Assembly: GCA_032334235.1 (NCBI GenBank)
Contig: JAVSGI010000008.1
Coordinates: forward strand, 118,595-182,594
Origin: Paracoccaceae bacterium Fryx2
Lineage (GTDB): Bacteria; Pseudomonadota; Alphaproteobacteria; Rhodobacterales; Rhodobacteraceae
Direction: 5' to 3'
Length of the DNA: 64,000 nt
Shown: positions 44,343 to 52,859 of the stretch, piece by piece
Numbering within the stretch: position 1 is the stretch's first letter
Layout: each line of letters begins with the position of its first letter
The notes under the pieces: generated by a model
Database searches by the model: none
The model's input: the letters and a program-made list of their open reading frames with translations, nothing else
Told to the model about the DNA's origin: nothing
Translations under genes and position numbers: made by a program

Positions 44343-45605
44343 ATGGACCTGGTCTTTGCACCGAGCCAGATCGAGACTTGGCCTCTCGACCGGCTGCGCC
44401 CCTATGCCCGCAATGCCAAAATCCACGGCACCGACCAGGTCGCCAAGATCGCCGCCAGCATGGCAAAGTTTGGTTGGACTGTGCCCTGCATGGTGGCCGA
44501 CGACGGCGAGCTGATTGCCGGGCATGGTCGGGTGCTGGCGGCTGCGATGCTCGGGTTGAAGGACGTACCGGTGATCCGGCTCAGCCATCTCGACGAAGCC
44601 GAGCGTCGGGCTTACCGGATCGCCGACAATAAACTGACCGAGCTGGGCGAATGGGACGAGGCGATGCTGCGCGACGAGATCGCGGGGCTGCTGGCCGAGG
44701 ATTTCGACCTGTCGCTGCTCGGGATCACCGACGAAGATCTGGATGCGCTGTTGCGGGATCCAGATGCGCTGGGCGGCGACGGGCCGGTTGAGGGCGAAGA
44801 CGACATTCCCGAACCGCCGGTCACGCCGGTGTCGGTTGCGGGTGACCTCTGGCAGCTGGGATCACACCGGTTGATCTGCGGCGACAGCACCTCCGCTGAT
44901 GTGGTCGGGCGGTTGCTCGGTGATGTTCGCCCCCTGCTGATGGTGACCGACCCGCCCTATGGAGTCGAATACGATCCCTCCTGGCGCAACCAGACGGGCG
45001 CGGCGAAGACCAAGCGCACCGGCCTTGTGCTGAACGACGACCGGGCCGACTGGCGCGAGGCTTGGGCGCTGTTCCCCGGCGATGTCGCCTATGTCTGGCA
45101 CGGTGCGCTGCACGCGGCAGAGGTGGCCGAGAGCCTCATGGCGGTAGGCTTCAACGTTCGGTCGCAGATCATCTGGGCCAAGGAGAGCCTCGTTTTCAGC
45201 CGTGGCGATTACCACTGGCAACATGAACCCTGCTGGTATGCCGTCAAGAAGACCGGCAAGGGCCACTGGGCTGGCGACCGCAAGCAGACCACGCTATGGA
45301 AGATCGCCAACAAGGACCAAGACGCTACCACCATCCACAGCACCCAGAAGCCGGTCGAGTGCATGCGCCGCCCGATGCTGAACAATTCCAACCCAGGTCA
45401 GGCGGTGTATGAACCCTTCATGGGATCCGGCACCACGCTGATCGCGGCGGAAACCACCGGGCGGGTGTGCTTCGGGATCGAGCTGAACCCGGTCTACGTC
45501 GATGTCGCCATCGAGCGCTGGCAGCAGTTCACCGATGCCAAGGCTGTACTGGTCGAGACGGGCGAGACCTTCGCCGACCTGAAGGCGAAGAGGCTGGCGG
45601 CATGA
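44343..45605 (+). CDS. ParB-domain DNA methyltransferase 1 (DPPY type)
   Basis: 420 residues. An N-terminal ParB/Srx domain (RPYARNAKIHGTDQVAKIAA; GELIAGHGRVLAAAMLG, about 15-75) is followed by an amino-methyltransferase of the N6-adenine/N4-cytosine class. Catalytic DPPYGVEYD is near residue 201; the SAM motif FMGSGTTLIAAE and HSTQKPVE come later, the beta-class order. Such phage enzymes modify phage DNA against host restriction. It overlaps the next start by 4 bases. Confidence 0.88.
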   Translation: MDLVFAPSQIETWPLDRLRPYARNAKIHGTDQVAKIAASMAKFGWTVPCMVADDGELIAGHGRVLAAAMLGLKDVPVIRLSHLDEAERRAYRIADNKLTELGEWDEAMLRDEIAGLLAEDFDLSLLGITDEDLDALLRDPDALGGDGPVEGEDDIPEPPVTPVSVAGDLWQLGSHRLICGDSTSADVVGRLLGDVRPLLMVTDPPYGVEYDPSWRNQTGAAKTKRTGLVLNDDRADWREAWALFPGDVAYVWHGALHAAEVAESLMAVGFNVRSQIIWAKESLVFSRGDYHWQHEPCWYAVKKTGKGHWAGDRKQTTLWKIANKDQDATTIHSTQKPVECMRRPMLNNSNPGQAVYEPFMGSGTTLIAAETTGRVCFGIELNPVYVDVAIERWQQFTDAKAVLVETGETFADLKAKRLAA

Positions 45606-46966
45606 ACGCGCCCCTGCTGCCCGGGCAGATTGAACATTGGCCCCTCGCCCGTCTGAACCCTTACGCCCGCAACGCCAAGACCCACAATGCCGATCAGGTC
45701 GCCAAGATCGCTGCCAGCATGGCCGAGTTCGGCTGGACTGTGCCCTGCCTTGTGGCCGAGGACGGCGAGTTGATCGCGGGTCATGGCCGTGTCCTGGCCG
45801 CCGCCCATCTTGGCCTGTCCGAGGCACCGGTCATCATTCTGGGCCATCTGACCAAGGCGCAGCGCCGGGCTTACCGGATCGCCGACAACAAGTTAACCGA
45901 GCTGGGCGGCTGGGACGAGGCCCTGCTACTGCAAGAATTGCAGGCGCTGTTGGCAGAGGACTTTGACCTTGGGCTAATTGGCATCCCTGAGGATGAGCTG
46001 GAAGCTTTGCTGGCGGACGCCGACGAACACCCGGTGATTTCAGACGATGCCGCCGATGCCATCCCCGAGCCACCCGCCGATCCGATCACCAAGCCGGGCG
46101 ACATCTGGGCGCTAGGCAAACACCGGCTTTGCTGCGGCGACGCAACGGATTCTGCCGCCGTGGCCCAGCTGATGCAGGGCGATCGAGCGACGCTGATGTT
46201 CACCTCGCCGCCCTATGCCCAGCAGCGCGATTACGGCGCGGCCAAGGAAAAGGTCGGCGATTGGGATGCGCTGATGCAGGGCGTGTTTGCTGCCGCCCCG
46301 GTCACCGCTGAGGCGCAGCTGCTGGTCAACCTCGGCCTCGTGCACCGAGACCGCGAATGGCAGCCCTATTGGGAAGGATGGGTGGAATGGATGCGCGGCT
46401 CTGGCTGGCGGCGATTTGGTTGGTATGTCTGGGATCAGGGCCCCGGTTTGCCGGGCGACTGGAACGGCCGCCTGGCCCCGTCGCACGAGTTCATTTTCCA
46501 CTTCAACCGCGCACCCCGCAAACCCCACAAGACGGTCCCATCGAAGCACGCGGGCGAAACCTTGGGCGGCGGTGGGCTGCGCGGGGTCGACGGCACCGTC
46601 CACGCCAAAACCGGAACCGGCAACGCGATCCAGAGCCACCGCATCCCTGATAGCGTGTTCCGCATTATGCGCCATAAGGGTGGACTGGGCCCTGCCGGAT
46701 CGCACCCAGCGGTGTTCCCCGTGGCATTGGTCGAGGCTGTGCTGACAGCGTTCAGCGATCCGGGCGACCTGATCTATGAACCGTTCTGCGGCTCCGGCAC
46801 CCAGATCGTCGCCGCCGAACGCGCTGGGCGGCGCTGCTTCGCGATGGAACTGGACCCGGTTTATTGCGACGTCGCAGTGCGGCGGTGGGAGATGGCGACG
46901 GGGCGAAAGGCACAGCTGGAAAATCGCAACGAGACCACCATTGGCAGGGAGACACGACAGAAATGA
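45602..46966 (+). CDS. ParB-domain DNA methyltransferase 2 (SPPY type)
   Basis: 454 residues, paralogue of the previous gene. The ParB part is nearly the same (NPYARNAKTHNADQVAKIAA), but the methyltransferase part is quite different, with catalytic SPPYAQQRD and FCGSGTQIVAAE. SPPY is typical of N4-cytosine enzymes. The divergent catalytic half suggests a different target or base. Coupled by a 4-base overlap on both sides. Confidence 0.87.
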   Translation: MNAPLLPGQIEHWPLARLNPYARNAKTHNADQVAKIAASMAEFGWTVPCLVAEDGELIAGHGRVLAAAHLGLSEAPVIILGHLTKAQRRAYRIADNKLTELGGWDEALLLQELQALLAEDFDLGLIGIPEDELEALLADADEHPVISDDAADAIPEPPADPITKPGDIWALGKHRLCCGDATDSAAVAQLMQGDRATLMFTSPPYAQQRDYGAAKEKVGDWDALMQGVFAAAPVTAEAQLLVNLGLVHRDREWQPYWEGWVEWMRGSGWRRFGWYVWDQGPGLPGDWNGRLAPSHEFIFHFNRAPRKPHKTVPSKHAGETLGGGGLRGVDGTVHAKTGTGNAIQSHRIPDSVFRIMRHKGGLGPAGSHPAVFPVALVEAVLTAFSDPGDLIYEPFCGSGTQIVAAERAGRRCFAMELDPVYCDVAVRRWEMATGRKAQLENRNETTIGRETRQK

Positions 46967-47472
46967 TTATCGACGTCCCAATCTGGCGAAACGCCGACCT
47001 CATACGGATCATTCCGATCACACGCGCGGACCTGAACCAAGCCATATCCCGGAACGACTTTCGGCCGGAAGACACGCCAAAGCCCGGAAAGGCGCGCTGG
47101 TATAGCTGGAGAGATGTTGTGGCGGTTGCGGCGGCACAGGACCTGCGCAAGCTCGGCTTTGGTCCGTCTGTCGCATTCGGGCTGGTGCAAGAACACCTGT
47201 CACCGTTTCTGCAGGGTCGGATCGACGCGCCGGATGATTGCGCCGGCGTGCTTTGGCTGATCCGCCCGAGTGACGACCACCTCACCTTTGAGGCCCCGTG
47301 TGAGTTCCTGCGCCATACCGAATACGAGGAGCTGCTGATCCCGCCAAACGAGAACGCCTGCATCATCGTGAATGTGGGCCGCATTGCAGCGCGCGTGTTC
47401 AATAAATTGCAGGCGACCGAGACCGCCAAGGTCATCCGAGAGAAATTTCAGATTCTGGAACCGGTAATATGA
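46963..47472 (+). CDS. Hypothetical phage protein with MerR-like N-terminus
   Basis: 169 residues from ATG 46963, overlapping the methyltransferase stop. The N-terminal half (DLNQAISRNDFRPEDT; ARWYSWRDVVAVAAAQDLR) resembles a MerR-type DNA-binding fold. The C-terminal half ends AKVIREKFQILEPVI. The operon partner suggests regulation; function unknown. Confidence 0.55.
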   Translation: MIIDVPIWRNADLIRIIPITRADLNQAISRNDFRPEDTPKPGKARWYSWRDVVAVAAAQDLRKLGFGPSVAFGLVQEHLSPFLQGRIDAPDDCAGVLWLIRPSDDHLTFEAPCEFLRHTEYEELLIPPNENACIIVNVGRIAARVFNKLQATETAKVIREKFQILEPVI

Positions 47473-47696
47473 CCCAGTCGCGCCGCATGTCGCTGATCGA
47501 GGCCATTACCAATGTGGCTGTGGGCTACGGGCTGGCGGTGGCGACGCAGATCGTGGTGTTCCCATGGTTCGGGCTGCATCCGAGCTTGAGCGAGAACCTC
47601 ACCATCGGCGCGATCTTCTTGGGTATCTCCTTGCTTCGCAGCTACACTCTTCGCCGCCTGTTCGAACGCCGGTGCTCTCGTTCACAGCGCGGGTGA
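47469..47696 (+). CDS. Small phage membrane protein (DUF7220-like)
   Basis: 75 residues with two hydrophobic helices (NVAVGYGLAVATQIVVFPWF; LTIGAIFLGISLLRSYTL) and a basic C-terminus. Short proteins of the form MTQSRRMSLIEA... are common in alphaproteobacterial phages just before packaging genes. Coupled to the gene before it by 4 bases. Confidence 0.7.
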   Translation: MTQSRRMSLIEAITNVAVGYGLAVATQIVVFPWFGLHPSLSENLTIGAIFLGISLLRSYTLRRLFERRCSRSQRG

Positions 47697-47717
47697 CCCG
47701 TGGGGTGAAGCAGGGCG

Positions 47718-48278
47718 TCAGGCCGCGTCCAGCTTGTACACAGTGCCTCTGCCATCGACCTTTTCAGAGGCAATGGGAAGGCCCAGCTTCTTTTTCAGCG
47801 CACCGGAGATCATGCCGCGTACCGAATGAGCCATCCAGCCAGTCTCTGCCACGATCTCGGTGATCGCCGCACCCCCGGGGCGCTGCAGCAGAGCGATGAT
47901 CTGGGCCTGCTTGGTCCCCGCGCGGATATTGACCAGTTTCGGCGTCTCCGCTGCGGTCGGCTGCGGGTCCGGCACCGGCTTGGCATTGCGCAGGTCGGTC
48001 ACCGAGTTGACGGCCACCGGTTCGATCCCGATGGCCTCGAGCCCCGCGTCGGTCACCACCAGCGTGGTGCCATGGCCATCGCCGGTCTCGCGCCAGAGGG
48101 GTTCGCCGCGCCGCAAGTTGGCGTCGACCTCTTGCAGCCAGCCATGTGCGATCATTTTGGTGACGGCCATCTTCGCTGCCGCACCGTGCAGCCCCTTGGG
48201 CAGCGGCAGGGCGAGGTTGTCGGGGCGCTGGGCCCCGGCGCTGAGGATGATGGTCTGAGTGTCGGTGAGTTTCGTCAT
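47718..48278 (-). CDS. DUF3489-family protein
   Basis: 186 residues from ATG 48278 (MTKLTDTQTIILSAGAQRP); an upstream ATG at 48326 is less likely. The C-terminal DUF3489 winged helix (KQAQIIALLQRPGGAAITEI; TGWMAHSVRGMISGALKKK) is a probable DNA-binding domain. Last gene of a seven-gene minus-strand cluster. Confidence 0.85.
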   Translation of the reverse strand: MTKLTDTQTIILSAGAQRPDNLALPLPKGLHGAAAKMAVTKMIAHGWLQEVDANLRRGEPLWRETGDGHGTTLVVTDAGLEAIGIEPVAVNSVTDLRNAKPVPDPQPTAAETPKLVNIRAGTKQAQIIALLQRPGGAAITEIVAETGWMAHSVRGMISGALKKKLGLPIASEKVDGRGTVYKLDAA

Positions 48279-48315
48279 GACGGGGTCCTGTTCGATCTGT
48301 TGGCGTTGGACGGGA

Positions 48316-48543
48316 TCAAGCGGCATGTTCGCCCTCCTTGAAGGCGCTGTCGGTAATCTGGCGCAGCAGGCTGGCGTAGTGGTTCAGGGTGCCAACGTCG
48401 CCCCAGTTGATCTCGTCGGGGTGGGTGTTGAAATGGTCGTCGCTCAGGGCCTGCAGCCGTTCCAGCATTGCGTCGATCTGGAACTTGGTGGTCATGAAGG
48501 CGTCGAGTGCTTTGGAATTGTCGGTGGCGCGGCGGATGGTCAT
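48316..48543 (-). CDS. Hypothetical small protein
   Basis: 75 residues from ATG 48543 with GAAGGA upstream. Acidic helical protein containing MLERLQALSDDHFNTHPDEI and WGDVGTLNHYASLLRQI. No motif recognised. In the minus-strand small-gene cluster upstream of DUF3489. Confidence 0.6.
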   Translation of the reverse strand: MTIRRATDNSKALDAFMTTKFQIDAMLERLQALSDDHFNTHPDEINWGDVGTLNHYASLLRQITDSAFKEGEHAA

Positions 48544-48646
48544 GGCTTGGTCGTCCTTCAGTGAGTTGCATCGTTTTCCTGTGACAACCATCGCTCTAGT
48601 GCAGCGATTGTCGTAGTTAAATCCAAGCAATTTCATTGCTTTGCAA

Positions 48647-49009
48647 TTATGATATCTGGTGGGGATCGGTCAGCGCCGCCTGTTCGGCCTCGTGGCGCTG
48701 TGCCGCATCGGGTGGATCACGCCGCGCGTTGATCATGGCGACAAACAGCGCACGGGCGACGGCCGCCACCTCGTCCGCCCCTGCGTTGGAGAGCTCCACA
48801 TCATGGATGGCGATGGCCTCGCCCAGATCGGTCAGGGCGTAAAGCGTGGCAAACTCCGCCTCGGGCGGGTCGCAGGTGATGGTGTCGCGGTCACCGGGCG
48901 AGACAACGACGCTGCGGCAAAAGCGCAATTCAAAACCGATGGCACACTCGCGGCGCGCTAGTTCTACGAGAGTCTCGCCTTCGGGCAGGCAATTGGGAGG
49001 CAGATTCAT
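48647..49009 (-). CDS. Hypothetical protein
   Basis: 120 residues from ATG 49009 (MNLPPNCLPEGETLVELARR). Mixed composition with CRSVVVSPGDRDTITCDPPE and a helical C-terminal half. Its start overlaps the end of the next upstream gene by 4 bases. Function unknown. Confidence 0.55.
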   Translation of the reverse strand: MNLPPNCLPEGETLVELARRECAIGFELRFCRSVVVSPGDRDTITCDPPEAEFATLYALTDLGEAIAIHDVELSNAGADEVAAVARALFVAMINARRDPPDAAQRHEAEQAALTDPHQIS

Positions 49010-49305
49010 GGCAGGGACCTTTCCGAGAGCTCGGGGATGATCTCGGCCCAAGCGCCGTCCTGCCAGATGTAGAGGTGGCAGAACTGGCAGGTCGGGCGCG
49101 ACAGCAGGATTGGGTCTCGGGGGTGCTCAAACCCCTCGATCTGATCTGCGCGCACCTGCCGGATCTCGCGGGCGGCGAGGATGTCTTCGGGGGTCCATCG
49201 CGCCAGTGCGGGCAGCATGTGGCGGGGATAGCCATCGTAGTGGCAATAAACATGGGCCCATGCATCGGGACCAATCTGAATTGCAATCTGTGCGCGGGTG
49301 CTCAT
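49006..49305 (-). CDS. Hypothetical protein
   Basis: 99 residues. N-terminal beta-rich part (MSTRAQIAIQIGPDAWAHVY) and a CxxC pair (PTCQFCHLYIW) near the C-terminus, possibly metal-binding. The CHYDGYPRHMLPAL segment is typical of a phage/plasmid protein family that I cannot name. Confidence 0.6.
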   Translation of the reverse strand: MSTRAQIAIQIGPDAWAHVYCHYDGYPRHMLPALARWTPEDILAAREIRQVRADQIEGFEHPRDPILLSRPTCQFCHLYIWQDGAWAEIIPELSERSLP

Positions 49306-49316
49306 GGTCGTTCCCC

Positions 49317-49535
49317 TCAGATCAGCTTAAGATCAGCCAGCACCGCGCTGGCGGCGGCAAGCTGGGCGGTCGGCAGCTCGATCTTGATGTGCGAGAACAC
49401 ATCCGAGGCTTCAGCCGTGATCCCATCCTCGCGCAGCGCGGCCTCGATGGCCTCGGCCACGGCGTTCGGTCGCGAGCGGTCGAAATGTACGGGCAGCGTT
49501 ACGTAGTCGATGCGGATGGTGGTGGTGGCGGTCAT
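49317..49535 (-). CDS. Hypothetical small protein
   Basis: 72 residues: an N-terminal strand (TTTIRIDYVTLPVHFDRSR) and two helices (AVAEAIEAALREDGI; AQLAAASAVLADLKLI). No motif recognised. Same cluster, 11 bases before the next gene. Confidence 0.55.
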   Translation of the reverse strand: MTATTTIRIDYVTLPVHFDRSRPNAVAEAIEAALREDGITAEASDVFSHIKIELPTAQLAAASAVLADLKLI

Positions 49536-49547
49536 GATCTTGTCCTT

Positions 49548-49763
49548 TCAGGATTGGGGTTTTGCAGCAGCGCCTGCGCGGCGTCCGGCTTCAAAGGCGT
49601 CTTCAAGTGCCGCGTGGATCGCCCAGACCGCGACATCGTGGAAATCGAGGCGGTCGCGGTTCCGGGTCTCCAGCGTTTCAATGAAGAACCGGTTTCGGGC
49701 GATCCCAAGGATCAAGGCCTCGCGGACGTCTTCGGGTGTAGGGGTGGTTTTGCGTTTGGCCAT
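49548..49763 (-). CDS. DUF6900-like small protein
   Basis: 71 residues from ATG 49763 (MAKRKTTPTPEDVREALIL). The run FIETLETRNRDRLDFHDVAV, then WAIHAALEDAFEAGR, matches the DUF6900 core (LETLxTRNSDRLDFHDVxVW), from memory. Often found beside anti-restriction or DUF3489 genes on mobile elements. Confidence 0.7.
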   Translation of the reverse strand: MAKRKTTPTPEDVREALILGIARNRFFIETLETRNRDRLDFHDVAVWAIHAALEDAFEAGRRAGAAAKPQS

Positions 49764-49765
49764 GA

Positions 49766-49984
49766 TCAGTCCTCCCAGCGGTGCTGAGGGTGGGTCGTCT
49801 GCGCGCGGGCTTCCTCGCGCATCATCTCGTGGGCGCGTGCCATCGCGACCATCCCGTCGGCCTGGCTCATCCGCCCCGACATGACTTCCTCCATCACCCA
49901 GTTCACCCGCTCTTGTGCGGGGCTGGTGTGGCCCCGCCATCCGTCGCTCATCGAGCTGTGTCCCATCTTTTCCTGTGCGCGCAT
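49766..49984 (-). CDS. Hypothetical small helical protein
   Basis: 72 residues, Met/Glu/Arg-rich (ERVNWVMEEVMSGRMSQADG; MVAMARAHEMMREEARAQ). First gene of the minus-strand cluster, 2 bases from the next start. Function unknown. Confidence 0.5.
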   Translation of the reverse strand: MRAQEKMGHSSMSDGWRGHTSPAQERVNWVMEEVMSGRMSQADGMVAMARAHEMMREEARAQTTHPQHRWED

Positions 49985-50124
49985 GGTGGTCTCCTATCCT
50001 CATTTAAGGGGTGCGATGCACCCGTTTGCCTTGCACCATGAATCGCTCTATCGAGGAGTGTAATCAACTGAATAAGATCGTTATTTTCGTTTAATTCCAA
50101 TATCTTGAGGTTAATTAAATCGCC
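49985..50124. promoter_or_regulatory. A/T-rich divergent control region
   Basis: Between the minus-strand cluster and the terminase genes. Markedly A/T-rich around 50060-50118 (aagatcgttattttcgttta; taattaaat), the only such patch nearby. It probably drives both the small-gene cluster and the late operon. GAGG at 50107-50110 serves the gene at 50125. Confidence 0.5.
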
Positions 50125-50664
50125 ATGGAAGGTATGTCCGAACGCGAGTATTCCGCTCATACCGGCCTGTCGCGCGGGGCGATCCAGAAGGCACGCAAGG
50201 CCAGCCGCTTGGTGGTCTACAGCGACGGGTCGATCAACGCGGCCGCGTCTGATGTGCGCCGGGCCGATATGACTGATCCTGATCAGCAGCGCCGCAGCAC
50301 CGGCGGCGGCGATAGCAGCTTCAGCGGCCCCGCCGACAGCTCGTCATACCTGAAAGCCCGTACGGCGCTGACCGTCTACCAGGCGCAGGACAAGCAACTT
50401 GGCATCCAGAAGAAGAAGGGCACGCTGGTGGACCGGGCCCGCGCCGAAGCGCTGGTGTTCCGGTTGGCGCGTCAGGAACGCGACACATGGGTCACCTGGC
50501 CCAGCAGGGTGGCGGCATTAATGGCCGCCGAAGTGGCGGCAGAGGTGGAGAAACAAACGGCCAAACCGGTGACAATCGAGGCCGCGATCCTGCAGAGGGT
50601 GCTGGAAACCCATGTCAGACAGCACCTCGAAGCCCTCGCCGATCTCAGGGTCAGCCTCGGATAG
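50125..50664 (+). CDS. Phage terminase small subunit-like / DNA-packaging protein (Nu1-like)
   Basis: 179 residues. The N-terminal helix-turn-helix (SEREYSAHTGLSRGAIQKAR) is the Nu1-like DNA-binding fold. A helical region (YQAQDKQLGIQKKKGTLVDR) follows. It overlaps the large-subunit gene by 53 bases. It recognises packaging sites and delivers DNA to the motor. Confidence 0.85.
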   Translation: MEGMSEREYSAHTGLSRGAIQKARKASRLVVYSDGSINAAASDVRRADMTDPDQQRRSTGGGDSSFSGPADSSSYLKARTALTVYQAQDKQLGIQKKKGTLVDRARAEALVFRLARQERDTWVTWPSRVAALMAAEVAAEVEKQTAKPVTIEAAILQRVLETHVRQHLEALADLRVSLG

Positions 50665-52639
50665 CGATGACCTGACCGCAGACCTCGACCTCGGGTTTGA
50701 TGGGGCCGAGGATATCTTGCGCAGCTGGCGCAAAGGCATGCGCCCGGATCCTGACCTGACGGTATCGGAATGGGCGGATGCGCATCGCTGGCTGTCGTCG
50801 CGCGGCGCGGCCGAGCCGGGGCGGTATCGTACCGCGCGGGCGCCCTATTTGCGCGAAATCATGGATGCCCTGTCGCCCCGCCATCCGGCGCAACGGATCA
50901 GCTTCATGAAAGCAGCGCAGGTTGGCGCGACGGAGGCTGGCAACAACTGGATCGGCTTCGTGATCCACCACGCGCCGGGCCCGATGCTGGCGGTGCTGCC
51001 GACAGTCGAGATGGCCAAGCGCACCTCGCGCGGGCGGCTCGACCCCTTGATCTCGGAAAGTCCAGTGTTGCGTGCGCTGGTCAATCCGGCCCGCTCGCGC
51101 GATGCGGGAAACTCGATGCTGTCGAAGGAATTTCAAGGTGGCATCCTGGTGCTGACCGGGGCGAACTCTGCCACCGGCCTGCGCTCAATGCCCGCGCGAT
51201 ATATCTTTCTCGACGAGGTCGACGCTTATCCGGCCTCGGCCGATGAGGAAGGCGATCCGGTCACGCTGGCCGAAGCCCGGACCACGACATTCTCGCACCG
51301 GCGCAAGGTGTTCATGGTTTCCACCCCGACAATCCGGGGCATCAGCCGGATCGAGCGGGAATACGAGGCATCAGACCAGCGGCGCTACTTCGTGCCCTGC
51401 CCACGTTGCGGGGCGATGCAATGGCTGCAGTTTGAGCGCCTGCGCTGGGACAAAGGGCGACCCGACACCGCCGCCTATCATTGCGAGGGTTGTGAGAAGC
51501 CCATCGCCGAGCACCACAAGACGCAGATGCTGGAGCGCGGCGAATGGCGCGCAACGGCAGTGTCGTCCGACCCGCATTCCATCGGCTTCCATATCTCCGC
51601 GCTCTATTCGCCTTTGGGCTGGAAGAGCTGGCAGCAGATCGCGCGGGATTGGCTGGCGGCCCAAGGCTCGGACGAAATGCTGCGCGCGGCGCGCAACACC
51701 CTGCTGGGCGAAACATGGGTCGAGAGTGGCGATGCGCCGGAATGGCAGCGCCTCGCGGATCGGCGCGAGACGTTCGTGGCGCAGATCCCAGCGCGGGGAT
51801 TGTTTCTGACCGCTGGGGCGGACGTGCAGAAGGACCGCATCGAGGTTGATGTCTGGGCCTGGGGCCGTGGTTTGGAAAGCTGGCTCGTGGATCACATCGT
51901 GATCTCTGGCGGGCCAGATGATCCTGCCTGCTGGGACAAGCTAACGGCCCTTCTTAGCCAGACATGGGTTCATGTACACGGCGCAGTCATGCCCCTGGCG
52001 AAGCTGGCCATCGACACAGGGTATGAAACGGCAGCCGTCTATGCTTGGGCCCGCACCCAAGGCATCGCACAGGTGGCCCCCGTCAAAGGCATGGAAGGCT
52101 TCAACCGAACAACGCCAGTCTCAGGGCCGACCTTCGTTGATGCGACGGTAAACGGACGAAAGCTCAAGCGCGGCGCGCGGCTCTGGACGGTGGCCACCGC
52201 CACTTTCAAGGCGGAGACCTATCGCTATCTGCGGCTGGAGCGGCCCAATGATGAAGACCGTGCCAGTGGCGCGCCAAATCCTGCGGGCACGATCCACCTG
52301 CCAGACTGGGCAGACAGCGAATGGCTGAAACAGCTGGTGGCCGAGCAACTGGTCACGATCCGCAACAAGCGGGGCTACGCGCGCCAAGAATGGCAAAAGA
52401 TGCGCGAACGCAACGAGGCGCTGGACACCCGGGTCTATGCCCGCGCGGCCGTCTGGATCCTAGGGGCCGACCGCTTCGATGAGCGGATGTGGCGACAACT
52501 CGAAAAACAAGCCGGGGTAGAGACCCTCACGGCTGCCACCAAAGCCGACACTGACACACCGTCCGAGCCTCAAGCCGGGCGGATCGCCGCCCCGCGCAAG
52601 CGCGGTTGGCGGGTAAGCACGCCCAAATACATGGAATAG
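50612..52639 (+). CDS. Phage terminase large subunit (GpA/TerL family)
   Basis: 675 residues. The ATPase half has an adenine/Walker region (RISFMKAAQVGATEAGNNW) and FLDEVDAYP as Walker B. A Zn-ribbon-like CPRCG...CEGC pair follows. The nuclease half has TAGADVQKDRIEVDVWAWG, with the catalytic acidic residue, and LAIDTGYETAAVYAW. Typical lambda gpA length. It cuts concatemers and pumps DNA into the prohead. Confidence 0.93.
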   Translation: MSDSTSKPSPISGSASDSDDLTADLDLGFDGAEDILRSWRKGMRPDPDLTVSEWADAHRWLSSRGAAEPGRYRTARAPYLREIMDALSPRHPAQRISFMKAAQVGATEAGNNWIGFVIHHAPGPMLAVLPTVEMAKRTSRGRLDPLISESPVLRALVNPARSRDAGNSMLSKEFQGGILVLTGANSATGLRSMPARYIFLDEVDAYPASADEEGDPVTLAEARTTTFSHRRKVFMVSTPTIRGISRIEREYEASDQRRYFVPCPRCGAMQWLQFERLRWDKGRPDTAAYHCEGCEKPIAEHHKTQMLERGEWRATAVSSDPHSIGFHISALYSPLGWKSWQQIARDWLAAQGSDEMLRAARNTLLGETWVESGDAPEWQRLADRRETFVAQIPARGLFLTAGADVQKDRIEVDVWAWGRGLESWLVDHIVISGGPDDPACWDKLTALLSQTWVHVHGAVMPLAKLAIDTGYETAAVYAWARTQGIAQVAPVKGMEGFNRTTPVSGPTFVDATVNGRKLKRGARLWTVATATFKAETYRYLRLERPNDEDRASGAPNPAGTIHLPDWADSEWLKQLVAEQLVTIRNKRGYARQEWQKMRERNEALDTRVYARAAVWILGADRFDERMWRQLEKQAGVETLTAATKADTDTPSEPQAGRIAAPRKRGWRVSTPKYME

Positions 52640-52649
52640 CGAGTACGCA

Positions 52650-52859
52650 ATGACCCCCGATGATCTCAAATCCCGCCACAGCGCGCTGTTGGCCGCGCGG
52701 TATAGCGGCACACGCTCTGTGAGCTATGATGGCAAGACCCTGACCTATGGCACGGATGCTGAATTAGCGGCCGCCATCTTCGACATCGAACGGCGCATCG
52801 CAAAGGCCGAGCGCGGCGCTGGGCGTATCCTGCGCCCCCATGCCGTAAAAGACCTGTGA
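52650..52859 (+). CDS. gpW-like head-tail joining protein
   Basis: 69 residues: LKSRHSALLAARYSGTRSVS, YDGKTLTYGTDAELAAAIFD and an alpha-helical C-terminus, the fold of lambda gpW. It sits between terminase and portal as in lambda and overlaps the portal start by 4 bases. Confidence 0.82.
   Translation: MTPDDLKSRHSALLAARYSGTRSVSYDGKTLTYGTDAELAAAIFDIERRIAKAERGAGRILRPHAVKDL

Noticed and set aside
44343..46966. Restriction-modification system formed by the ParB-methyltransferases
   Set aside because: No restriction endonuclease gene is adjacent; such enzymes are usual orphan modification genes in phages.
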